A DNA stretch of 64,000 bases from Bifidobacterium pseudolongum subsp. globosum (GTDB lineage Bacteria; Actinomycetota; Actinomycetes; Actinomycetales; Bifidobacteriaceae), in the NCBI RefSeq assembly GCF_004155535.1, contig NZ_RYUH01000012.1:36281-100280 (forward strand). Reading direction: 5' to 3'. The notes beneath the pieces were generated by a model. It was given only the letters and a program-made list of their open reading frames with translations. It was not told the origin of the DNA and did not search any database. The position numbers were made by a program, and so were the translations under genes. This document shows positions 1 to 8,131 of the stretch, in pieces; positions within the stretch are counted from its first letter, which is position 1, and each line of letters opens with the position of its first letter.

Positions 1-1173
1 TTCGGGAAGCGGCTGGATGCCCATGGCCTGGCGTTCGGCGTCGGTGAGCTCCCACACGTCGTCGCTCGTCGGCTCACCCAACTGCATCTTCTGCTCGATG
101 CCGTCAAGGCCGGCCGCGAGCAGCACCGAGTAGGCGAGGTACGGGTTGGCGCCCGGATCGAGCGCGCGGAACTCGATGCGCGCGGAATTGCCTTTGCCCG
201 GCTTGTACTGCGGAATGCGCAGCAGCGCGGAACGGTTGTTGTGGCCCCAGCAGATGTAGCTCGGCGCCTCGTTGCCGCCCCACAGGCGCTTGTACGAGTT
301 GACGAACTGGTCGGTGATCGCGCAGATCTCCGCCGCATGGTACAGGATGCCGGCGGCGAACTGGCGCGCGGTGATCGACATGTTGAATTCCTGGCCGGCC
401 TCATAGAACGCGTTCGCATCGCCTTCGAACAGGCTCAGATGCGTGTGCATGCCGGAGCCGGGCTCGTTGGCGAGCGGCTTGGGCATGAAGCTCGCATGGA
501 TGCCGCGTTCGAGCGAGATCTCCTTGACGACCGTGCGGAACGTCATGATGTTGTCGGCGATCGTCAGCGCGTCGGCGTACCGCAGGTCGATCTCGTTCTG
601 CCCCGGTCCTGCCTCGTGGTGCGAGTATTCGACCGAGATGCCCATCTGCTCGAGCATGTTGACGGTCGCGCGGCGGAAGTCCATGCCCGGGCTGCGCGGC
701 ACATGGTCGAAATAGCCGCCTTGGTCGATCGGCACGGGCGGCTGTGCATAGTCGTCCTGCCGTTCGAACAGGTAGAACTCGATCTCGGGGTGCACGTAGA
801 ACGTGAAGCCCTTGTCCTTCGCCTTCGACAGCGCGCGCTTGAGCACGTGGCGCGGGTCGGCGAGCGAGGGTTCACCTTCGGGCGTGAGCACGTCGCAGAA
901 CATGCGCGCGGTGCCCTGCGGCCCACCGCGCCATGGCAGGATCTGGAAGGTGCTCGGGTCGGGCTTGACGATCATGTCGTCTTCGGAGACGCGCGTCATG
1001 CCTTCGATCGCGGAACCGTCGAACCCGATGCCCTCCTCGAACGCCGCCTCCAGCTCCGCAGGCGCGATCGCCACTGATTTCAAGGTGCCCAGCACATCGG
1101 TGAACCACAAGCGAATAAAACGTACGTCGCGCTCCTCAACGGTACGGAGCGCGAACTCTTGCTGCTTATCCAT
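1..1173 (-). CDS. glnA: Glutamine synthetase, GlnA2-type (C-terminus off the window)
   Basis: The minus-strand frame is open from an ATG at 1173 to the window edge, giving 391 codons without a stop. It makes glutamine from glutamate, ammonia and ATP in the cytosol. The N-terminus (MDKQQEFALRTVEERDVRF) and the segment FDGSAIEG match the actinobacterial type I enzyme, closest in my memory to mycobacterial GlnA2. Further family signatures are HPEIEF, a GMHTHLSLF segment and the C-terminal GANPYLAYSVLLAAGL. About 50 to 60 residues of a roughly 445-residue enzyme lie outside the window, so the adenylylation region cannot be judged. It is divergent from the DUF2252 gene, with 106 bp between the two start codons. 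Confidence 0.95.
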   Translation of the reverse strand, partial: MDKQQEFALRTVEERDVRFIRLWFTDVLGTLKSVAIAPAELEAAFEEGIGFDGSAIEGMTRVSEDDMIVKPDPSTFQILPWRGGPQGTARMFCDVLTPEGEPSLADPRHVLKRALSKAKDKGFTFYVHPEIEFYLFERQDDYAQPPVPIDQGGYFDHVPRSPGMDFRRATVNMLEQMGISVEYSHHEAGPGQNEIDLRYADALTIADNIMTFRTVVKEISLERGIHASFMPKPLANEPGSGMHTHLSLFEGDANAFYEAGQEFNMSITARQFAAGILYHAAEICAITDQFVNSYKRLWGGNEAPSYICWGHNNRSALLRIPQYKPGKGNSARIEFRALDPGANPYLAYSVLLAAGLDGIEQKMQLGEPTSDDVWELTDAERQAMGIQPLPE

Positions 1174-1279
1174 AACAGCCCATCGTTCCATGGCGATGTT
1201 ACGGAGCACGTTAACATGCCCATTCTGCGGACTCGCCCGGCACGTGGCCCATGCCACCGCTGCGCTATCGTGGTGCACT

Positions 1280-2734
1280 ATGAGCGCACAATCCAGCACG
1301 ATCGTCGATTCGACCGCAGACAACCCCATCATCGACTTGACATGGCATCAGGCGGCCACACCCAAGGAGCGGGCGCGCGCCGGCCTGGACGCACGCGAAC
1401 GGGCGCCGCTCGAATCACACGCCATCTGGCATGTGCACCCGGATCGGCGCGAGGTCATCGGACTGCTCGAGGAGCAGTCGAAGACGCGCCTGCAGAGCCT
1501 CATCCCGCTGCGGTACTACCGCATGAGCGACTCCGCGTTCACGTTCTACCGCGGCACCGCGCTGATCATGGCCAACGATCTGGCGCGCATGCCCGTGACG
1601 GGCATTCCCGTGCAGGCGGTGGGCGACGCGCATATCGGCAATTTCGGCCTGTTCTATTCCCCCACCCGCCACTTGGTGTTCGACATCAACGACTTCGACG
1701 AGACGACGACCGGCCCGTGGGAATGGGACATCAAGCGCCTCGCCGCGTCGGTGGAGATCTGCGGGCGCGCCAACAACATCTATTCGAAGGACCGACAGAA
1801 GGCGGTGCGCGCGTGCGTGCGCACCTACCGGCAGATGATCGACCAGTTCGCGCAGATGGATTACCTCGACATGTGGTATGACCATCTGGACGTGGAGCAT
1901 ACACTCGACCAGTTCGAAAGCGCGCATGACGGCCACCGCAACCGCACGCTGCGCGCGGCGGTGATGAAGGCGCGCGCCAAGGACTCCGACGGCGCCGCCG
2001 CGAAGCTCACCGTGCTCGACGGGGACACGCTGCGGTTCAAGTCGATGCCGCCCGAGCTCGTCCCCATCCGCGACCTTGAGGGATACAACGACCTGGATGC
2101 GCTGCGTGAGCGGCTGCGGCAGCTGTTCGACTCATACCGCGATTCGCTGTACGAGGACCGCCGGCATGTGTTGAGCCAATACACGTACCACGACACGGCG
2201 CGCAAGGTCGTGGGCGTCGGCTCCGTCGGCACGCGCGCATGGGTGTCGATCCTGACGGGCCGTGACATCCACGACCCGCTCATGCTGCAGATGAAGGAGG
2301 CCACCGATTCGGTGCTCGAACGGTTTGTGGGCCGCAGCCCGTACGCGTCGCACGGCGAACGCGTGGTGCAGGGCCAGAAGCTGATCCAGACCACCGCCGA
2401 CATCATGCTCGGCTGGACCAAATTCCTGGCGAACGACGGCCTGCCGCGTGACTATTACGTGCGCCAGCTGTGGAACGGCAAGGGGTCGATCGACATCAAT
2501 CACCTCAACGACGTGGCGTTGAACGATCTGGGGCGCATGTGCGCATGGTGCCTTGCGCATGCCCATGCCCGCACCGGCGACGGCATCGCGATCGCGAACT
2601 ACCTCGGCGGCACGGACACGTTCGACGACGCGATGACCTCATTCGCCGATTCCTATGCGGACCAGAACGAAGAGGATTACCACGTCTTCAAGCAGATGAT
2701 CAAGGACGGCGAACTGCCCTGCTCAAAGAAATGA
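1280..2734 (+). CDS. DUF2252 family protein
   Basis: This is a 484-residue soluble protein of the DUF2252 family, whose members resemble aminoglycoside-phosphotransferase-like kinases; the biochemical role is not established. Recognisable segments are the FYRGTA motif near residue 90, VGDAHIGNFG near residue 115, and FDINDFDETTTGPWEWDIKRLAAS, which is the family hallmark and resembles a kinase-type catalytic loop. I chose the ATG at 1280 because the open frame upstream runs antisense through glnA and has no family similarity. The gene is divergent from glnA and convergent with hisA, whose stop codon lies 8 bp away. No clear terminator is visible between them. The family call is strong; any substrate would be a guess. 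Confidence 0.85.
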   Translation: MSAQSSTIVDSTADNPIIDLTWHQAATPKERARAGLDARERAPLESHAIWHVHPDRREVIGLLEEQSKTRLQSLIPLRYYRMSDSAFTFYRGTALIMANDLARMPVTGIPVQAVGDAHIGNFGLFYSPTRHLVFDINDFDETTTGPWEWDIKRLAASVEICGRANNIYSKDRQKAVRACVRTYRQMIDQFAQMDYLDMWYDHLDVEHTLDQFESAHDGHRNRTLRAAVMKARAKDSDGAAAKLTVLDGDTLRFKSMPPELVPIRDLEGYNDLDALRERLRQLFDSYRDSLYEDRRHVLSQYTYHDTARKVVGVGSVGTRAWVSILTGRDIHDPLMLQMKEATDSVLERFVGRSPYASHGERVVQGQKLIQTTADIMLGWTKFLANDGLPRDYYVRQLWNGKGSIDINHLNDVALNDLGRMCAWCLAHAHARTGDGIAIANYLGGTDTFDDAMTSFADSYADQNEEDYHVFKQMIKDGELPCSKK

Positions 2735-2742
2735 GTCGGAGG

Positions 2743-3471
2743 TCAGTCCGCCGCGACGGCAAGGGCCTCCTGCAGGGTGAACGCCCCCGCATACAGCGAT
2801 TTGCCCAGGATGGCGGAGTCCACGCCCAGATCGTCGAGCGTCTTGATCGCCTCGAGGTCGGCGAGCTTGGAGATGCCTCCTGAAGCCGTGACCTTCGCGT
2901 CGGTGCGTTCGGCGACTTCGCGCAGCAGGTCGATGTTCGGTCCGCTCATCATGCCGTCGCGTGTCACGTCGGTCACCACGTACCGGCTGCAGCCGGCGTC
3001 GTCGAGGAAGCGCATCGTCTCGAACAGGTCGCCGCCTTCCTTGACCCAGCCGCGTGCGGCGAGCGTGTGCCCGCGCACGTCGAGGCCCACGGCCACGCGG
3101 TCGCCGTACTTGGCGATCACGCGCGCCGTCCACTCGGGGTTCTCGAGCGCGGCGGTGCCGATGTTCACGCGCGCGGCGCCGGCGTCGAGCGCCGCGTCGA
3201 GCGAGGCGTCGTCGCGCACGCCGCCCGACATCTCGATGTTCACCACGTCGCCCAGTTCGGCCACGATCCGCCGCAGCTGCGCACGGTTGTCGCCAGTGCC
3301 GAAGGCCGCGTCCAGATCCACCAGATGGATCCACTGCGCGCCGGCGTCCACCCATGTGCGGGCGGCGTCGAGCGGCGAACCATAATCCGTTTCGGAGCCG
3401 GACTCGCCTTGGCGCAGCCGGACGGCCTTGCCATCGCGAACGTCGACGGCCGGGAGCAGTGTCAATGCCAT
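2743..3471 (-). CDS. hisA: Phosphoribosyl isomerase PriA (HisA/TrpF bifunctional type)
   Basis: This 242-residue (beta/alpha)8 protein isomerises ProFAR to PRFAR in histidine synthesis. The first catalytic Asp lies in [10 protein letters not shown] near the N-terminus and the second in [10 protein letters not shown]. The segment [12 protein letters not shown] carries the Arg and Trp of the RGW motif that characterises actinobacterial PriA, the enzyme that also performs the TrpF reaction of tryptophan synthesis. Dual function is therefore inferred from family membership, not shown here. It is the last gene of the his operon, 52 bp downstream of hisH, with a Shine-Dalgarno-like GAAGGAA ahead of the ATG. 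Confidence 0.93.
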   Translation of the reverse strand: MALTLLPAVDVRDGKAVRLRQGESGSETDYGSPLDAARTWVDAGAQWIHLVDLDAAFGTGDNRAQLRRIVAELGDVVNIEMSGGVRDDASLDAALDAGAARVNIGTAALENPEWTARVIAKYGDRVAVGLDVRGHTLAARGWVKEGGDLFETMRFLDDAGCSRYVVTDVTRDGMMSGPNIDLLREVAERTDAKVTASGGISKLADLEAIKTLDDLGVDSAILGKSLYAGAFTLQEALAVAAD

Positions 3472-3523
3472 AATGTGTTCCTTCGGTGGTTGGGTTGGTC
3501 GGTTGGTCTACAGATGCGGGGGC

Positions 3524-4171
3524 TTACAGCACGTTCGCCCAGTTGCGCAGCAGCCGTGCGCCGGCCTGCGCGGATTTCTCGGGGTGGAATTGCGTGGCGA
3601 ACAGCGGACCGTGCTCGTACGCCGCCACAAAACGGCTGCGCCCGTATGTGCACCATGCCACGCGCTCGGGGGCGTCGGCGAAATCGATCTGGTATTCGCT
3701 CGTATCGGCCGGCGTGACGTCGCATGCGGCGTACGAGTGCACGAAGTAGAACCGTTCGTCCTCGACGCCGTCAAGCAGAATCGAGCCTTCGGGCGCCTGC
3801 ACGGTGTCCCAGCCCATGTGCGGCACCACATCGGCGTCCAGGCGCGTCACCGCGCCTCCGATCAGGCCAAGGCCCTCGGTGTCGACGCCGTGCTCCTCGC
3901 CTTCGGTGAACATGATCTGTTCACCGACGCATACACCGAGCACCGGGCGGTCGGCACGCAACCGGTCGTAGATGACCCGGTCGCCACTGACCTTGCGCAG
4001 GCCCTCCATGCAGGCGCCGTACGCACCCACGCCGGGCACCACAAGGCCGTCCGCCTCAAGTGCCTGCCGGTAGTCGGACGTGAGCGTCACGTCGAGCCCT
4101 TGGTCCGCGAGCGCGCGCACCATGGACCGCACGTTGCCGAACCCATAGTCGAACACGACAACCGTCTTCAT
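3524..4171 (-). CDS. hisH: Imidazole glycerol phosphate synthase, glutaminase subunit
   Basis: HisH is the class I glutamine amidotransferase that feeds ammonia to HisF to form IGP and AICAR. The 215-residue product starts MKTVVVFDYGFGNVRS, typical of HisH. The nucleophile Cys is in LGVCVGEQ and the His/Glu of the triad are in QFHPEKS near the C-terminus. The open frame extends upstream, but the ATG at 4171 follows a good GGAGAAAG site and gives the normal family length. The gene lies between the acidic unknown protein and hisA. Its partner hisF is not in this window, so it must be encoded elsewhere. Confidence 0.94.
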   Translation of the reverse strand: MKTVVVFDYGFGNVRSMVRALADQGLDVTLTSDYRQALEADGLVVPGVGAYGACMEGLRKVSGDRVIYDRLRADRPVLGVCVGEQIMFTEGEEHGVDTEGLGLIGGAVTRLDADVVPHMGWDTVQAPEGSILLDGVEDERFYFVHSYAACDVTPADTSEYQIDFADAPERVAWCTYGRSRFVAAYEHGPLFATQFHPEKSAQAGARLLRNWANVL

Positions 4172-4206
4172 AGCTTTCTCCTTCCAGTGTTCCGCCGTGG
4201 CCGCGG

Positions 4207-4854
4207 CTATTCGATCGACGACTGGCCGCCGCCCATGTGCGTGTGCTTCGCGATGATCCCGTATGCGCGGGTCTGTCCCATGGCGTCCGACGACACGACG
4301 TCGTCGGATTGCGCAAGCACGTCCTGCACCGTCGAGATGCCCAGCATCACGTCTTCGACGAACGGGGCGAGCGACGGGAACACAAAGGGCGGTGGCAGTT
4401 GTTCGCCGGCCTGTCCGTTGTAATACACCGTCGCTTCCACCTTGTCGGCGCGGTTGACCACGAGCAGCCCGGACAGGCCGCCCACGACCTTCGTCAGGTC
4501 CTTCACCGCGGCCTCCGGGCCGTCTCCGTCGAGGTTGTGCAACACGGCGACGGCGCCCTGCTCCGATCCGATGCATTCGGCGGAGATGTCGGAGATCTGG
4601 CAGAACGCGGCCAGCAGCTCCGCGGAGTTGAGCCGCGTGCAGATGAACGCCGCCTTCGCCTTGTCGCCCAGCAGGCCTTCGAGCTCGTCTTCGAACGAGG
4701 GCTCGTCGCCAGTGGGATCGGCCGGCTCGCCGGCGCCGCCTTCGCCCTCGTGGAACTCCTCTTCGAAGTTCTCGAGCATCGCTTCCAATTCGGCGTCGTC
4801 GAAATGCTCGCCGTCGTCGTCCGGCCGTTCGGGTTCGTCAGGTTCGTCTGCCAT
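4207..4854 (-). CDS. Acidic protein of unknown function inside the his operon
   Basis: I do not recognise a domain in this 215-residue protein. The first 70 residues are extremely acidic and probably disordered, with runs of Asp and Glu. The rest looks like a compact alpha/beta domain (segments KAAFICTRLNSAELLAAF and GLSGLLVVNRADKVEATVYY), ending in a short GGGQSSIE tail. Its start codon shares one base with the hisB stop codon (TGATG), so it should be translationally coupled to hisB. It is followed 35 bp later by hisH. Membership of the operon suggests a role tied to histidine synthesis or its control, but that is inference from position only. The start is well fixed by the overlap. Confidence 0.8.
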   Translation of the reverse strand: MADEPDEPERPDDDGEHFDDAELEAMLENFEEEFHEGEGGAGEPADPTGDEPSFEDELEGLLGDKAKAAFICTRLNSAELLAAFCQISDISAECIGSEQGAVAVLHNLDGDGPEAAVKDLTKVVGGLSGLLVVNRADKVEATVYYNGQAGEQLPPPFVFPSLAPFVEDVMLGISTVQDVLAQSDDVVSSDAMGQTRAYGIIAKHTHMGGGQSSIE

Positions 4855-5453
4855 CACAACGCGCCCTTCGTGCTCGGAATGCCTTCGACGCGCGGGTCGG
4901 GCTCGATCGCGAACCGCAACGCGCGCGCGAGCGCCTTGAACTCGGCTTCGGCGATATGGTGCGGGTCGCGGCCCGCGATGAGGTGCAGATGCAGGCAGAT
5001 GTCGGCATGGAACGCGATCGACTCCATGACATGGCGCACAAGCGAGCCGGTGAAATGCCCGCCGATCATCGCGTACTGGAAGCCTTCCGGCTCCCCCGTG
5101 CACACGCAGTACGGCCGGCCCGACACATCCACGACCGCCTTGGCGAGCGCCTCGTCGAGCGGCACCGTGGCGTCGGCGAAGCGGCGGATGCCGCGTTTGT
5201 CGCCGAGCGCCTGCTTGAGCGCCTCACCGAATACAATCGCCGTGTCCTCCACCGTATGGTGCGCATCGATGTCGGTGTCGCCGGTGGCGCGGATCGTCAG
5301 GTCGATGAGCGAATGCTTGCCCAACGCCGTCATCATATGGTTGTAGAACGGCACCGACGTCTCGATGTCGGTCTTGCCCGTGCCATCGAGGTCGAGGCTG
5401 AGTTCAATCGTGGATTCGCTTGTCTGCCGCGTGATCGTGGCCGTGCGTGCCAT
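4854..5453 (-). CDS. hisB: Imidazoleglycerol-phosphate dehydratase
   Basis: HisB is a manganese enzyme that dehydrates imidazole glycerol phosphate to imidazole acetol phosphate, the sixth step of histidine synthesis. The 199-residue product is the monofunctional form, without the phosphatase domain of enterobacteria. The two duplicated metal-binding signatures are visible: [11 protein letters not shown] in the first half and [20 protein letters not shown] near the C-terminus. It follows hisC by 9 bp and overlaps the next gene by one base. Length and motifs are normal. Confidence 0.96.
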   Translation of the reverse strand: MARTATITRQTSESTIELSLDLDGTGKTDIETSVPFYNHMMTALGKHSLIDLTIRATGDTDIDAHHTVEDTAIVFGEALKQALGDKRGIRRFADATVPLDEALAKAVVDVSGRPYCVCTGEPEGFQYAMIGGHFTGSLVRHVMESIAFHADICLHLHLIAGRDPHHIAEAEFKALARALRFAIEPDPRVEGIPSTKGAL

Positions 5454-5462
5454 GCTCGCTCC

Positions 5463-6650
5463 TTACTGCTGGTTCGCTTGGTTCGTCTGTTCCTCGACGG
5501 CGCGCATCGATGCGGTGAGCGCCTCGCGGAACCGTGCCATCTCGTCGTCGGTGCCCATGCACACGCGCAGCCAGCCGTCCGGCCCCACCACGCGGATAAG
5601 CACGCCACGGCGCAGCATCTCGTCGAAGATCATGCCGCGGTCGTCGAAATGCCCGCCGAACATGAGGAAATTCGACTGTGACGGCGCCACTTCGAGCGGC
5701 TCGCCCTTGTATGTCTGCTCCCTGAGCCACTGCGCGGTCTGCTCGCGCAGCTCACGCAGATGGTCGACCTGCGCGAGCTGGTCGTCGGTGTGGTCGAACC
5801 CGGCGAGCGCGGTCGCCTGCGTGACCGCCGAAAGATGGTACGGCATGCGCACGATGCGCAGGCAGTCGATGATGCCCGCGCTGGCCGCGACGTACCCCAC
5901 GCGCGCGCCCGCGAATGCGAACGCCTTGCTCATCGTGCGGCTCACCGCGAGGTTCGCGTACGTGTTGACGAGCGTTGTGGCCGACGGCGTGCCCGGGTCG
6001 CGGAACTCGATGTACGCCTCGTCGACGACGACGATCGGGTGCACACCGGGCGCGGCGCCCGCGACGCGCGCGTTCTGGCAGAAGTCGAGGATCCGCTTCA
6101 GGTCGGTCATCGGCAGCGCCGTGCCCGTCGGGTTGTTCGGGCTCGTGAGCATGACGATGGACGGCTCGATCGCGCGAATCGCCTCGATCGTGCGGTCCAT
6201 GTCGAGGGTGAAGTCGGCGTTGCGCGGGGCCGTGTGCCACTGGGTGAACGTGTCGCGCGCATACTCCGGGTACATCGAATACGTGGGGTCGCAGCCGAGC
6301 GCCGCGCGCCCCGGTCCGCCGAAGGCCTGGAATATCTGGAGCATGATCTCGTTGGACCCGTTCGCGCCCCACACCTGATCGGTCGTGAGCGAGGCTTGGG
6401 ATTCCTTGGCCAGGTAGTCCACGAAGGCCTGACGCAGCTCCATGTGTTCACGGTCCGGGTAACGGTTGAGCGTCGGCGCGATCTCGCGGATGCGCTTTTC
6501 GATGCTGCGCACGACCGCGTGGCTCGGCGGGTACGGGTTCTCGTTCACATTGAGGCACACCGGCACGTCGATCTGCGGGGCGCCGTAGGGCTCCTCACCA
6601 ATCAGGTCATTGCGCAGCGGCAGATCCGCGGGAATCATCCCTTCGTTCAT
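5463..6650 (-). CDS. hisC: Histidinol-phosphate aminotransferase
   Basis: HisC is a class II PLP-dependent aminotransferase that converts imidazole acetol phosphate and glutamate to histidinol phosphate. In the 395-residue product I see ANGSNEIM, SPNNPTGTALP, the Asp/Tyr pair in VVVDEAYIEF, and the PLP-binding Lys in SRTMSKAFAFAGARVGY. The C-terminal Arg region reads VRVVGPDGWLRVCMGT in effect (LIRVVGPDGWLRV). The ATG overlaps the hisD stop by 4 bp (ATGA), indicating translational coupling. Nothing unusual. Confidence 0.96.
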   Translation of the reverse strand: MNEGMIPADLPLRNDLIGEEPYGAPQIDVPVCLNVNENPYPPSHAVVRSIEKRIREIAPTLNRYPDREHMELRQAFVDYLAKESQASLTTDQVWGANGSNEIMLQIFQAFGGPGRAALGCDPTYSMYPEYARDTFTQWHTAPRNADFTLDMDRTIEAIRAIEPSIVMLTSPNNPTGTALPMTDLKRILDFCQNARVAGAAPGVHPIVVVDEAYIEFRDPGTPSATTLVNTYANLAVSRTMSKAFAFAGARVGYVAASAGIIDCLRIVRMPYHLSAVTQATALAGFDHTDDQLAQVDHLRELREQTAQWLREQTYKGEPLEVAPSQSNFLMFGGHFDDRGMIFDEMLRRGVLIRVVGPDGWLRVCMGTDDEMARFREALTASMRAVEEQTNQANQQ

Positions 6651-8047
6651 CGAAGGCCTGCCTCCTCTTCCTGGCTCGTGAGCGTCTCTTTGTCGTATGG
6701 GTCGGCCACGAAGCGCGTCAGCACGCTTTCGCCGTGTGCGGGCAGGTCTTCGGAGACGGCGAACGCGTTGACGCGCGAGGCGAGCTCCTTGAGTCCCTGC
6801 TCGTCATATTCGATCACTTCGACCGGCTTCATGAACGTGTGCACGCCAAGGCCGGCGGCGAATCGCGCGGTGCCCGAGGTGGGCAGCACGTGGTTCGACC
6901 CGGACATGTAGTCGCCGAGCGGCACCGGCGAATACGGGCCACGGAAGATGGCGCCGGCGTTGCGGATCCTGGCGATCACCGCATCGGGGTCAGCGGTCTG
7001 CACTTCGAGGTGCTCGGCCGCATACGCATTGGCGGCGTCAATCGACTGGTCGACCGAATCGGTGAGGATGATGCCCGACTGCTGGCCACGCAGCGATGTC
7101 TCGACGCGCTCGGCGTGCTCGGTGCGCGGCACGCGCTTGAGCAGGCTCGCCTGCACGGCATCGGCGAGTTCGGGGCTGTCGGTGATCAGCACCGAGCCGG
7201 CGAGCTCGTCGTGCTCGGCCTGTCCGATCAGGTCGGCCGCCACGAATTCGGGGTTCGCGTCCTTGTCGGCGATGATCGCGATCTCGGTCGGGCCGGCCAC
7301 GGCGTCAATGCCGACGATGCCGGAGACGAGGCGCTTCGCCGTGGCGACGAAGATGTTGCCCGGGCCGGTGATCTTGTCGACCGGCTCGCACAGCACCGGG
7401 TTCGTGGGATCGTCCACGTCGGTCGCGCCGTACGCGAACATCGCGATCGCCTGGGCGCCGCCGACGGCATAGACCTCATCGACGCCGAGCATCGCGCATG
7501 TGGCGAGAATCGTCTTGTTCGGCCAGCCGTCCGGGTCGTTGCGGTTCGGCGGCGTGGCGATCGCGAGCGATTCGACGCCCGCCGCCTGCGCCGGCACGGC
7601 GTTCATGATGACCGAGCTCGGGTAGACGGCCTTGCCGCCGGGCACATACAGGCCCACACGCTGCACCGGGATCCAGCGTTCGGACACGCGCGCGCCTTCG
7701 GCCAGGTCGGTGTGGAAGTCCTCGGGCACCTGGTTCTGTGCGACGGCGCGGGCGCGGCGGATCGACTCCTCGATCGCGGCGCGCACCTCGGGGTCGAGCT
7801 GCGCCACCGCGGCGTCCATCACGTCGGCCGGCACGCGCAGCTTCTTCGGCACCACGTGGTCGAACCGCTCGGCATACTCGCGCAACGCCTTGGCACCATT
7901 GCGCTTCACGTTGTCGAGGATCGGCTGCACCAGTTCGGTGGCTTCGTCGGTGCCCATCTCGGCGCGCGGCATCGCGGCGAGCATTTCGGCACGGGTCAGG
8001 GTTTTTCCGCGCAGGTCAATGATGCGCATGTAGTTTTCAGCACTCAT
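6647..8047 (-). CDS. hisD: Histidinol dehydrogenase
   Basis: HisD catalyses the last two steps of histidine synthesis, oxidising histidinol to histidine with two NAD+ and a zinc ion. The 466-residue protein has GLYVPGGKAVYPSSVIMN, the GPTEIAIIADKDANPEFVAADL signature, and the C-terminal GDYMSGSNHVLPTSGTARF segment that carries the metal-binding His. It is the first gene of the his operon. The ATG at 8047 is used here; an in-frame ATG at 8029 (MRIIDLRGKT) is a possible alternative and would fit many homologues. I see no T-box or attenuator in the 84 bp between it and dnaE. Confidence 0.95.
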   Translation of the reverse strand: MSAENYMRIIDLRGKTLTRAEMLAAMPRAEMGTDEATELVQPILDNVKRNGAKALREYAERFDHVVPKKLRVPADVMDAAVAQLDPEVRAAIEESIRRARAVAQNQVPEDFHTDLAEGARVSERWIPVQRVGLYVPGGKAVYPSSVIMNAVPAQAAGVESLAIATPPNRNDPDGWPNKTILATCAMLGVDEVYAVGGAQAIAMFAYGATDVDDPTNPVLCEPVDKITGPGNIFVATAKRLVSGIVGIDAVAGPTEIAIIADKDANPEFVAADLIGQAEHDELAGSVLITDSPELADAVQASLLKRVPRTEHAERVETSLRGQQSGIILTDSVDQSIDAANAYAAEHLEVQTADPDAVIARIRNAGAIFRGPYSPVPLGDYMSGSNHVLPTSGTARFAAGLGVHTFMKPVEVIEYDEQGLKELASRVNAFAVSEDLPAHGESVLTRFVADPYDKETLTSQEEEAGLR

Positions 8048-8131
8048 ACCGCACTATCGTAACAATGGCCTGTCACGAGCATGATTCACGCGTCGCCGCA
8101 TCTCACGATGTGATTACCTGACCCCTTGCCG

